19,598 nucleotides of DNA from Patescibacteria group bacterium (GTDB lineage Bacteria > Patescibacteriota > Minisyncoccia > Minisyncoccales > Minisyncoccaceae), in the NCBI GenBank assembly GCA_030156465.1, contig JASGMO010000005.1:1-19598 (forward strand), in the 5' to 3' direction. Positions 12,417 through 19,598 of the stretch are shown here, piece after piece (position 1 is the first letter of the stretch; each line of letters opens with the position of its first letter). The notes under the pieces were generated by a model. That model saw only the letters and a program-made list of their open reading frames with translations. It made no database searches and was not told the origin of the DNA. The translations under genes were made by a program, and so were the position numbers.

Positions 12417-13565
12417 ATGATACAGAGAGCATACAAATACAGGATATTTCCTAATAAAGAACAAGTAGAATTGTTTGAAAAGCATTTTGGTTCTACCCGT
12501 TTTGTTTTTAATTGGGGTCTTGAAAAAAAGATAAAAGCATACCAAAAAGATAAAAAAAGATTGACTTGTTTTGATTTGATAAATGAACTTACAAAGTTAA
12601 AAAAAGAAAAGGATTTTGAATGGTTGAACGAAGTTAATAGTCAATCCCTGCAAGTGTCTTTAAGAAATCTTGATAATGCTTTTACTAATTTTTTCAGAAA
12701 ACAAAACAAATTCCCAAATTTTAAAAGTAAAAAACATAATAAAAATAGTTTTCAAATACCTCAACATTTAAAGTTGTCTGAAAAATTAGATATTCCAAAG
12801 ATTAAAGATATTAAGATAATTCAACATAGAAAATTGGAAGGTAAAATAAAGACAGCTACTATCAGTAAAACTACAACAGGAAAGTATTATATTTCTATAT
12901 TGATTGAGCAAAGTAAAGATTTACCAAAAAAAGACAAAATTAAAGATAAAACAACCATTGGAATTGATTTAGGAATAAAAACTTTTGCAACAATTTCAGA
13001 TGGTAGAAAAATAGACAATCCAAAGTATTTAAAAAAGAGCGAAAGAAAATTGAAAAGACAGCAACGATGGTTAAGTAGAAAAATTAAAGGAAGTAAAAAT
13101 AGAAATAAACAAAGAATAAAAGTTGCTTTAATTCACGAAAAAATAAATAATCAAAGGTCGGATTTTTTACATAAATTTTCTTATGAATTGACACACGAGA
13201 AACAAGTGAGTTCAATAGCCATAGAAGATTTGAATGTAAAAGGAATGGTTAAAAATCATTATCTTGCTCGGTCAATTTCAGATGTTGCGTGGAGCGAATT
13301 TAAAAGACAGTTAGAATATAAATGTGATTGGTATGGCAAAAACTTGTTAGTAATCGGAAGATTTGAGGCAAGTAGTAAGACTTGTAGTTGTGGAGTTGTT
13401 AATCAAGATTTGAAATTGAGTGATAGAGAATGGACTTGTAAAGAATGCAAAACAAAACACGACCGAGATATTTTAGCCGCCAATAACATTAAAAAATTTG
13501 CTTTAATACCGCAGGGACTGCGGAAATCAACGCCTCCGGAGAGAATGGCATTAGCCAACTCGTAG
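12417..13565 (+). CDS. tnpB: TnpB, RNA-guided nuclease of an IS605-type element
   Basis: 382 aa, a typical TnpB length. The N-terminal OrfB helix-turn-helix (MIQRAYKYRIFPNKEQ ... STRFVFNWGL) is followed by the RuvC-like nuclease: TIGIDLGIKTFA (D184), SSIAIEDLNVKGM (E270) and KHDRDILAANNI (D349/D351). Between the last two is a zinc finger of the form C-x-C ... C-x-x-C (C323, C325, C341, C344). All catalytic positions are present, so the protein is probably active. TnpB proteins cut DNA guided by an omega RNA made from the element's right end, helping the element persist; movement itself needs TnpA, absent here. It is the only large plus-strand gene, oriented against the gene it interrupts. Confidence 0.93.
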   Translation: MIQRAYKYRIFPNKEQVELFEKHFGSTRFVFNWGLEKKIKAYQKDKKRLTCFDLINELTKLKKEKDFEWLNEVNSQSLQVSLRNLDNAFTNFFRKQNKFPNFKSKKHNKNSFQIPQHLKLSEKLDIPKIKDIKIIQHRKLEGKIKTATISKTTTGKYYISILIEQSKDLPKKDKIKDKTTIGIDLGIKTFATISDGRKIDNPKYLKKSERKLKRQQRWLSRKIKGSKNRNKQRIKVALIHEKINNQRSDFLHKFSYELTHEKQVSSIAIEDLNVKGMVKNHYLARSISDVAWSEFKRQLEYKCDWYGKNLLVIGRFEASSKTCSCGVVNQDLKLSDREWTCKECKTKHDRDILAANNIKKFALIPQGLRKSTPPERMALANS

Positions 13566-13612
13566 AAAGAGGAAGCCTTTGGGTCTTTGGCCTAAAGGTA
13601 GTTCACTTCTGG
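13566..13612 (+). ncRNA. Right end and predicted 3' part of the TnpB omega RNA
   Basis: Directly after the tnpB stop is a stem CCTTTGGG (13576-13583) / CCTAAAGG (13591-13598), then GTAGTTCAC. In this superfamily such a right-end hairpin is the 3' part of the guide RNA scaffold, and the bases beyond the element edge form the guide. Here those would be the first bases of the interrupted NYN gene (from 13607 or 13613). Confidence 0.6.
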
Positions 13613-13632
13613 AATGTTTTTCATTTATTTAA

Positions 13633-15099
13633 CTATATTACCAGCTTGCCTTGCATTAATAAGTATATTATTGTCCTAATAATCACCATGAGAAGCTCTT
13701 CTCTGTTCATTTGGTTCAATGGCTTGTCTATTTCAAAAGGTAGCTCTATATCCACACTATTCCCATTTTCTTGAATTTCTTTTGATGCTATATGTGTTGT
13801 AATTGAATAGAAATAGGATTCATCATTGTTGATATTAGTATTTTCATTAATTGCTATAGGAATAAAAGTAACACTACTAACATCTTTTCCAAAGTTTGAT
13901 ATTATCAATTCTACTTCTTGTCCGGATATGTCTATAAAGCGAACATCATTTTCCCCAGAGATATTTTTAATAATATATGGAAGCTTTGAAACAACACCAG
14001 ATGGATTTGAAAAACTAACCTTTAACTCTCCCCTGCCTCCAACATATCTCTGCCAATGAGCTGAATAATTGCTTAATACTTGTCCAGCATAAAGTGTGCT
14101 TTCTCCAGAGAGAGGCAAGAAGTTACTAAATGGAATAATTGTTTTACCTTGAAAGTTCTTATCCTTAAAACAGTATTTTTCCCCCAAAGAACAATCATTA
14201 ACATATACTGCTATTGTCCAATTAGTAAAAATATCGGAAAAACTATCCTTAAAGCTATTTTTTAATAATGCTTCGTTAATACTTTCTATTCCTTTTTTAG
14301 AAGAATTTAAAGAGTCAATTAGAATATCAACTCCATAATGATCAACTAAATAATGAATGAAAGAATTGACAACACCATAATCATAATTAGAATTGTCCCA
14401 GAACATTAAAGAAGTATATGGTTTTTCTATAAAAGAAGTAATTCTTTTATCAATATATCCTCCTCCTTGATTATACCCTAATAATGTGACAGCATATTCT
14501 GCCCTTGCTTCATTTAACCATTTATCTTCAGCTACTCCATATTCTAAATCCTTTTTATTAAGAGTAATCAAATGAACAAATTCATGAGCAATAGTTTCCT
14601 TAAGATATTCACCTAAAATTAAATCTGTACTAATGTATATTAATTTTCTCTGATTAGAAAAAGGATTAATTCTTTTTTCGTAAGCATCAATATTTCTAAT
14701 GTATCCATTGACTCCTTGTTTTAAGTTATGAAAAACAATTGTCAATCTCTCGTCTCTATCTGCCCCCCTTAGTGCTTCGTTACCAAACACAGATGTTAAT
14801 TGAGGATATATTACCTCATTAAACTCTTTGCTTAAAGCCCCTAAAGAATCTTTAATTTCTTTTTTAGCATTCTCATCTTTTGAATCCCAAAAGCTTGTTT
14901 CAATATAGAAATGAAGATTGTCAGGAGAGCTTATTAGCGTTGCTGTTACTTGTCCCTTATTCTCCTCGCTAAAACCTGCCTCTGTATAGAAGTCTGTTTT
15001 TGTTCCAATGCTATAACCAAAAGCTAGTGATGGTGCAAGAAGCATCAAAAACAAAAAAACAAAACTGATTTTAATACAATCCATTCTTCTTAATTTCAT
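13633..15099 (-). CDS. Secreted zinc metallopeptidase (gluzincin-like)
   Basis: 488 aa. A clear signal peptide (basic MKLRR, hydrophobic ISFVFLFLMLLAPSLAFG, cut near residue 28) precedes a peptidase domain with the zinc motif HEFVH (172-176) and the downstream glutamate helix WLNEARAEYA (E197). This HExxH plus E arrangement is that of gluzincins; the spacing and the WLNE block resemble M30 (hyicolysin)-type enzymes. The C-terminal part (about 330-460) is beta-rich, and a hydrophobic segment near the end (MVIIRTIIYLLMQGKLVI) may anchor the protein. It probably cuts proteins at the cell surface. An internal ATG (codon 6) is an alternative start; no good Shine-Dalgarno is seen. It is the first chromosome-like gene right of the island. 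Confidence 0.82.
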   Translation of the reverse strand: MKLRRMDCIKISFVFLFLMLLAPSLAFGYSIGTKTDFYTEAGFSEENKGQVTATLISSPDNLHFYIETSFWDSKDENAKKEIKDSLGALSKEFNEVIYPQLTSVFGNEALRGADRDERLTIVFHNLKQGVNGYIRNIDAYEKRINPFSNQRKLIYISTDLILGEYLKETIAHEFVHLITLNKKDLEYGVAEDKWLNEARAEYAVTLLGYNQGGGYIDKRITSFIEKPYTSLMFWDNSNYDYGVVNSFIHYLVDHYGVDILIDSLNSSKKGIESINEALLKNSFKDSFSDIFTNWTIAVYVNDCSLGEKYCFKDKNFQGKTIIPFSNFLPLSGESTLYAGQVLSNYSAHWQRYVGGRGELKVSFSNPSGVVSKLPYIIKNISGENDVRFIDISGQEVELIISNFGKDVSSVTFIPIAINENTNINNDESYFYSITTHIASKEIQENGNSVDIELPFEIDKPLNQMNREELLMVIIRTIIYLLMQGKLVI

Positions 15100-15129
15100 A
15101 AGATAATATTATCATAAAAAGATTAAAAT

Positions 15130-15153
15130 AAAAATAGGCCGATGCCCATTTTT
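15130..15153 (-). terminator. Bidirectional terminator after the TPR gene
   Basis: Arms AAAAATaGGC (15130-15139) and GCCcATTTTT (15144-15153) with one mismatch and a 4-nt loop. T-runs on both strands. On the minus strand it follows the TPR gene stop by about 10 bp. Confidence 0.7.
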
Positions 15154-15163
15154 ATCTCTCCCA

Positions 15164-15700
15164 TTACTCTCCAATCATTTCTAAATAATAATTCTTCATT
15201 TCTTCATTATCTTTCTCGGTGTAATATCCTATCAGCCATCTAATTAAGTTAGGATCATTGTCTGTCTTTGCTAGCCCTTCTTCTATCAATGCCAATGCCT
15301 TCTCCTCTCCATTATCAAAGCGATATTGATACAGATATGCTAACATTCTGTATCCCTGTGTAAGAGTGGGATATACTTCTAATAATCTTAAATAATACTC
15401 TTCTGATTTTTCCCATTCTCCCATATCTGAATAAAGAACAGCTGTATTATTTAATAATAATAAATCACTAGGATATTCTTCTAATAAAGAAAGATAATCA
15501 GTCAACGCCCCCTCTTTGTCCCCTTCGTTAGCTTTTCCTACAGCAACAAGAGTTTTTTCTCTTAAAATATCCTCTTGATTTAATTCATTTTCATTATTAA
15601 TAATTTCTCCGTTATCTTTCTTGTTCATTAAAAAGAATAAGGAAAAAATAATAATTAAGATTGCGAATATAATTAAAATATTTTTGTTTTTGTTTGTCAT
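15164..15700 (-). CDS. Membrane-anchored TPR-repeat protein
   Basis: 178 aa. A single N-terminal membrane segment (residues about 8-25, ILIIFAILIIIFSLFFLM) is followed by an acidic linker. Three or so tetratricopeptide repeats come next (AVGKANEGDKEGALTDYLSL; NNTAVLYSDMGEWEKSEEYY; YRMLAYLYQYRFDNGEEKAL). TPR repeats mediate protein-protein contacts; the soluble part should face outwards in an N-in orientation. The partner is unknown, though neighbours are a surface protein and a secreted peptidase, so a role in envelope assembly is possible. It has its own promoter and terminator. ATG at 15700. Confidence 0.78.
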   Translation of the reverse strand: MTNKNKNILIIFAILIIIFSLFFLMNKKDNGEIINNENELNQEDILREKTLVAVGKANEGDKEGALTDYLSLLEEYPSDLLLLNNTAVLYSDMGEWEKSEEYYLRLLEVYPTLTQGYRMLAYLYQYRFDNGEEKALALIEEGLAKTDNDPNLIRWLIGYYTEKDNEEMKNYYLEMIGE

Positions 15701-15706
15701 ATAGCC

Positions 15707-15735
15707 AATATATCAAAAGTAAGAAAGATTATCAA
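15707..15735 (-). promoter_or_regulatory. Promoter of the TPR gene
   Basis: Minus strand: -35 TTGATA (15730-15735), 17-nt spacer, -10 TATATT (15707-15712). The ATG at 15700 is only 6 nt beyond the -10 box, so the mRNA is probably leaderless. Confidence 0.5.
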
Positions 15736-15776
15736 GATTCAATCACAAAACAAAGAAAAAAGGAAATAAATACAAA

Positions 15777-15801
15777 TGAAAAACCTCCCCGAAGGGAGGT
15801 T
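15777..15801 (-). terminator. Intrinsic terminator of the surface-protein gene
   Basis: An 8-bp perfect stem AACCTCCC/GGGAGGTT (15782-15801). On the minus strand it has a TTCG loop closed by C-G, a very stable tetraloop, and a run of five Ts. It lies about 55 bp after the stop of the large gene at 15858. Confidence 0.85.
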
Positions 15802-15857
15802 AATCATTTTCTTTTAGTCAAGCCCACAAGAAATGACTAGAAGATTGAACTAAACTA

Positions 15858-18800
15858 TTAGTAGCTTAGAGTGTTAGCATTTACAGGGTAAGAATCAGTC
15901 AATGTTCCACTATATTCTGTACCTGATCCAAGCTTAGTATATGTCCATGTTAATCCACCTGCTGTTGTTGTTAAAGGACCTGTTGATCCTGGAACAGTCA
16001 TTGTGAAGTTAACAGTTTGACCAGAATCTGCACCTGTCTTAACATTTTGTGTGTCAGCTTTTACTGTTAAAGTCATTGTTTGACCTGCAGTAATAGTCTG
16101 AGCAGCTAATGCTTGACCAGTAGAGTTAGCATCGAAGTGAACTCTGTTGTTGTAAATAGTTACATTTCCAACAGTTAGTGTTCCTAGAGCCGCACTAAGA
16201 ACAACGTTTCCACCGACGGCGTCACTAGTCCATGTTCCAACTGATGATACTGTTACTGTATCACATCCTGGTGTAGTTTGTGTGTCACAGAAAGTTAATG
16301 TGTCTCCTGCCTTTATTGTGTTATATTCTGCCTTTGACACACCACCAATTATGTTGGCACTAGTGCCAGCCCCATCTGCTCTAAACGTTATTGTTGGACT
16401 CGTTACAGTTGCGCCTATTGCACCAGTAACAGTCGTTGAATCAACTTGAGCTAACTTTGTTCCTCCGTTGTATAGGTAGAACTTTGTTACATTCTTAGAT
16501 GGGTCATTGTTTCCACCTTTTTCTAATGTTAAAGCGCTAAAAATTAAATCTCTTTGTCCTTCTGCCTTTACATCAAACATTGCAACAGTTTGTTCTGATG
16601 AACCGCTTGTTGTGCCTGCTGGACTTGAAGCATTCTTAGAGATTACTGGCTTAACTTCTTCAAATTGCATTGTGTTACTAAATAATGCATTTGCGTTTGT
16701 TAGTTTTGTAACTTGATCAGCAGCTACAAGAGTTAGTCCACTTATCATACCACTTACAGAAGATCCACTAGCAACAGCTGTTGTAACAGTATAGAAGCCG
16801 TCATTAGCTGTTGTATCGTTATCGTGAATGAAGACTACATCTCCTCTAGCATAATCTTGTCCTGCATTACCACCTACTAGACTATCTGTTATACCAGTTA
16901 ATTTAACAACCTTATCATCTGATGCAAATCGAGTTGCTGTATCGCCTCCGTTTAATTGAACACCAGTGCCAACCCAATCTGTTACAGCACTTGTAACCAT
17001 GTAATATCCAGGAGTTGTGTAAGTGCCTGAAACAGCGTCTTTTGTAAAGTAAATAACTGTTCCTGTTAAGTCACCTGTGACTGTTAGGTCAGAAATAGTA
17101 TTACCTGTAACTGTTTCTTGAACAATGTTACCTGATCCTGCACCTTTAACATTCATTGTGCCGAATCCAATTACTCCTAGGTCTCCAGCTACGATAGTTC
17201 CAGCATTTGTTGTGTCAACAGCTACTGTAATAATCTTTGTGCTGTAAGCAGGAACTAAGATTTCACTTCCGCCTGGGAATGTGAATGTTGCAACACCGCC
17301 CAATAGAGATGCTGTAGGATCAGTTGATAGTCCTGTTCCTAATAGTTTAACTTGTGAAATGTTTCCTGAAGCATTAACTGATTTTAGTTCTAGTCTCTCA
17401 ATCTTCATGTCTTCAATAGTACCGTATAGCTTAATTTTAGCCATTTCAATACCTGATAGACCACCTACTACAAATTGAGAAGCAGGTGCTGATGAAGTGT
17501 CAATGCTTACTTCTAGTGTTCCGCCATCAACAAGTGTCATTGTTTGACCAGCTCTTGGTGAGTCAGGTCCAGTAACTGAAACACTTGAAGTTGATCCTGT
17601 TCCTGTAACTCCATTTGTATCAATTTCAGATGTTATGTCTTCAGCGTTTGTAGAAGATCCAATGTCAGCGTAAACATCAAGTTGTACAGTTGTGCTTGCA
17701 GGAATGTTTAATTGACCTGCAACGTTGATTGAATTTGCAGCAGCATTATAGACATTGCCCTTTCCTACTGCAGGAGAAGAAACTGATTGACCAAGTAGTG
17801 TTTCACCATTCTTAATCTTTAGGTTAGAAATTCCAGTAATATCTGTGCTTGTTTTAGACTTTAACTTGATAGCAATACTTGAAACATTAACACCTTCTGT
17901 TGAATTTGTTTGTAGCAAGTATGAACCAATCTTTACTTCATTTTGTCCTTTAACTTTGTTGCTGTTACCTAATGCAGCATTCTTTCCAACTGTTAAAGTT
18001 CCTCGTGAAGCTGTCATTGTGTTTCCAGAAATCCAATTTGTAGCAGTTGTTGCATAAGAATTAGTTAAAGCTTTCTTGTAGTAAACATCCTTAATTGAAG
18101 CAACTGGTTGGTCTGTAGGACCCATATTGCTTGAAGTGTCAACTACTACACTAATTTTCTTTGATTGACCTGCTGGGATTGTGTAGTAAGGAGATAGTGT
18201 TATTGTAGCACCTGTACCACTTCCTGTTGTAATTAAGTTTAATGTTCCTGTTGCAACGCTAGCAATAGTTTGACCATCTTCTGTTACCAATCTTACAGTT
18301 CCTGAAAAATCATTAGCTGTAAGACCTGATCCTACTATTTCTGCTTTCAAGCTTCTTACTTCAATGTCTTCACCTCTAGCTTCAAATTTGTATGTAGCTA
18401 GAACAACATCTTGTGAACCAATGCTTATTGTTCCTGAAGGAGATGTTGAATCTCTGCTTACTGACAAACTTCCTGCATTGATACTAACAGTGTTTTTATT
18501 TGGTGTATTTCCAACTGGGAATGTTGAACTTGAAAGTATTCCCATTCCAGTGTCAGCACCCTTAACAACTACATCATAGTTATTTTGGATAGTGAATTGA
18601 ACTGTTCTTGAAGAACCACTTGTAATATCAATTCTAATTGTGAAATCTCTTGAAACACCCTTTCCAATTTTGTAAGGGTTAGCAGATAAATCAAATGTAG
18701 CTTCTCTGTTAGTTGTTGAAGCAACAGTTGATAAAACTGTTCCATCGTAAGCAACTAATTTGATGTTTGTAACATCACCGTCAGCAGCTGTACCATTTTG

Positions 18801-19598
18801 ATAAACAGTTAACTTACTTAGGTAAATATCTTCGTTTGATTTAGATTCTGTTAATGTGAATTTAGCAATGTCATATCCAACAGTTCCGATATCTTTTGTT
18901 ACTGCTGCTGATGTTACTGTTTTTTCAGCAACAGTAATTACACCTAATGTGTCCTTACCATCAACTAAATTGAAAGTTGAGCCAACTAGAGGTAATCCAG
19001 CTGGAGAACCTGACATAGCTGTTACTTTAGCACCAATTGTACCAGATAAAGCTCCTGATACTAAATTGTACTGAATTAAAATTGTCTTTGTTGTTCCAGC
19101 ATCAACTGTAATTGGTTGTGATGGGAAAGAAATAGTAGCTGAATTGTTAGCAAATGTAACAATGTTGCCATATCTTACTCCTTGTTCGTCAGCTACCAAT
19201 ACTCCGTCAACATTTGAATCTAAAGAAAGCCCTGTTCTCTCAACTGTTACACTTGTAATAGTTTGAGCTGAAGCTCCTGCAGAAACGTTAACTTTTAGCA
19301 TTGTGTTGTATGCTGAGCCAGATGCTAATGTACCTGATGGCTGATTTGATGCTAGTGATACTGTGTAGTCTCCTGTTGCAACTGATCCTGTTGAACAAGG
19401 TTGTCCTGTGATTGGACTAAATCCTGATGTTGATGTGCAACCTTCAGGTAGTGAGCTAGTAGCTGAACAAGGTTGACCAGTTGTTGAACTGTATCCCTCT
19501 GTTGATGTGCAACCTGCTGGAAGTGTTGTTCCAGGTGTTGTTGGTAGTGAACCTAGTAATGCATTAGCCTTTGCTCTTGATGATGTTCCGAAGAATCC
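15858..19598 (-). CDS. Giant surface (S-layer-like) protein, N-terminus outside window
   Basis: The frame is open to the right edge: 1246 residues are visible and the true start is beyond 19598. The visible N-terminal part reads GFFGTSSRAKANALLGS, the end of a peptidoglycan-binding (PG_binding_1-type) domain. A linker with two related Cys-bearing units (GCTSTEGYSSTTGQPCS and GCTSTSGFSPITGQPCS) follows. The rest is a Thr/Ser/Val-rich, beta-sandwich-like chain with modules starting around 18495 (GSLSVSRDSTSPSG), 18000 (GTLTVGKNAALG), 17525 (GTLEVSIDTSSAP) and 16655 (PVISKNASSPAG). Each is followed by a hydrophobic strand plus an acidic E/D-D-[IM]-x-[IV] strand. Expected location is the cell surface, bound to the wall through the PG-binding part. 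A strong terminator follows. Confidence 0.82.
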   Translation of the reverse strand, partial: GFFGTSSRAKANALLGSLPTTPGTTLPAGCTSTEGYSSTTGQPCSATSSLPEGCTSTSGFSPITGQPCSTGSVATGDYTVSLASNQPSGTLASGSAYNTMLKVNVSAGASAQTITSVTVERTGLSLDSNVDGVLVADEQGVRYGNIVTFANNSATISFPSQPITVDAGTTKTILIQYNLVSGALSGTIGAKVTAMSGSPAGLPLVGSTFNLVDGKDTLGVITVAEKTVTSAAVTKDIGTVGYDIAKFTLTESKSNEDIYLSKLTVYQNGTAADGDVTNIKLVAYDGTVLSTVASTTNREATFDLSANPYKIGKGVSRDFTIRIDITSGSSRTVQFTIQNNYDVVVKGADTGMGILSSSTFPVGNTPNKNTVSINAGSLSVSRDSTSPSGTISIGSQDVVLATYKFEARGEDIEVRSLKAEIVGSGLTANDFSGTVRLVTEDGQTIASVATGTLNLITTGSGTGATITLSPYYTIPAGQSKKISVVVDTSSNMGPTDQPVASIKDVYYKKALTNSYATTATNWISGNTMTASRGTLTVGKNAALGNSNKVKGQNEVKIGSYLLQTNSTEGVNVSSIAIKLKSKTSTDITGISNLKIKNGETLLGQSVSSPAVGKGNVYNAAANSINVAGQLNIPASTTVQLDVYADIGSSTNAEDITSEIDTNGVTGTGSTSSVSVTGPDSPRAGQTMTLVDGGTLEVSIDTSSAPASQFVVGGLSGIEMAKIKLYGTIEDMKIERLELKSVNASGNISQVKLLGTGLSTDPTASLLGGVATFTFPGGSEILVPAYSTKIITVAVDTTNAGTIVAGDLGVIGFGTMNVKGAGSGNIVQETVTGNTISDLTVTGDLTGTVIYFTKDAVSGTYTTPGYYMVTSAVTDWVGTGVQLNGGDTATRFASDDKVVKLTGITDSLVGGNAGQDYARGDVVFIHDNDTTANDGFYTVTTAVASGSSVSGMISGLTLVAADQVTKLTNANALFSNTMQFEEVKPVISKNASSPAGTTSGSSEQTVAMFDVKAEGQRDLIFSALTLEKGGNNDPSKNVTKFYLYNGGTKLAQVDSTTVTGAIGATVTSPTITFRADGAGTSANIIGGVSKAEYNTIKAGDTLTFCDTQTTPGCDTVTVSSVGTWTSDAVGGNVVLSAALGTLTVGNVTIYNNRVHFDANSTGQALAAQTITAGQTMTLTVKADTQNVKTGADSGQTVNFTMTVPGSTGPLTTTAGGLTWTYTKLGSGTEYSGTLTDSYPVNANTLSY

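Larger units (their letters stand above)
12365..13612 (+). mobile_element. IS200/IS605-superfamily element (tnpB only) inserted in NYN gene 3
   Basis: The element carries a single gene, tnpB, and no tnpA. The left edge is placed after the last codon of the NYN frame (...CAATGAA|TTAGCC). The right edge is placed either after GTAGTTCAC (13606), the end shared with the remnant at 11148, or six bases further (13612). Both choices keep the interrupted NYN gene in frame; 13612 gives the more natural N-terminus. There are no terminal inverted repeats or target duplication, as expected for this superfamily. Sequence next to the left edge, ATGAATTAGC, is also present in the remnant. Confidence 0.7.

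Noticed and set aside
1..13600. Prophage origin for the island because of the holin-like genes
   Set aside because: No capsid, tail, terminase, integrase or lysin gene is present, so the holin-like gene alone does not support a prophage.
13826..14265. Two plus-strand open frames inside the metallopeptidase gene
   Set aside because: They are opposite the HExxH peptidase gene and show no recognisable protein features.
16507..19074. Several plus- and minus-strand open frames of 61-72 codons within the surface-protein gene
   Set aside because: They are shadows of the long repetitive coding frame; the main frame is unbroken for 1246 codons.

Overview
The window is AT-rich bacterial DNA using the standard code (TGA is a working stop in several overlapping genes). 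It most resembles a Candidate Phyla Radiation (Patescibacteria, Parcubacteria-like) genome. This is inferred from gene style: a giant threonine/serine-rich surface protein with a peptidoglycan-binding-type tail and Cys-containing GCTST/TGQPC linkers, many toxin-antitoxin genes, and weak or absent Shine-Dalgarno sequences. No rRNA, tRNA or CRISPR array was seen.

Layout. (1) Positions 1-13.6 kb form an accessory island; almost every cargo gene is on the minus strand. From left to right it carries a partial AAA_14/DUF4143 ATPase, an AbiEi/AbiEii pair, a second AAA_14/DUF4143 ATPase, a HEPN + HTH-MNT pair, a second AbiEi/AbiEii pair, a HicA/HicB-like pair, a decayed PemK/MazF-type toxin gene, two intact NYN-domain RNase-like genes, a truncated RhuM-type gene, an IS200/IS605 remnant, and a third NYN gene split by an intact-looking TnpB element. 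(2) Positions 13.6-19.6 kb look like ordinary chromosome: a secreted zinc metallopeptidase, a membrane-anchored TPR protein and a very large surface (S-layer-like) protein that runs off the right edge.

The main discovery is what separates the island's cargo genes. The same small membrane-protein gene (99 aa, holin-like) occurs eight times, always in the same orientation, near 0.8, 2.3, 3.7, 4.9, 6.7, 8.2, 9.0 and 10.4 kb. Only the rightmost copy is intact; decay increases towards the left. Seven of the eight keep the 3' end, while the 5' end is what is lost. In the right part a toxin gene starts 3-19 nt after the stop of each repeat copy. Several defective copies share the same inactivating deletions, so the DNA of already dead copies appears to have been duplicated. 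I read the locus as a serially built array of [holin-like gene + toxin/defence cargo] modules, with newer modules added on the right. The mechanism is unknown; no integrase is visible.

Regulation. Good sigma70-type promoters precede most cargo operons, and their -35 boxes often lie within a few bases of the repeat edge. The MNT promoter is covered by a 16-bp palindrome with a second near-copy 20 bp away, typical of toxin-antitoxin autoregulation. Short plus-strand units (promoter, small hairpin, terminator; about 45-65 nt) lie between repeats and cargo and could be small RNAs. A 115-bp run of four consecutive hairpins near 11.5-11.64 kb is unexplained.
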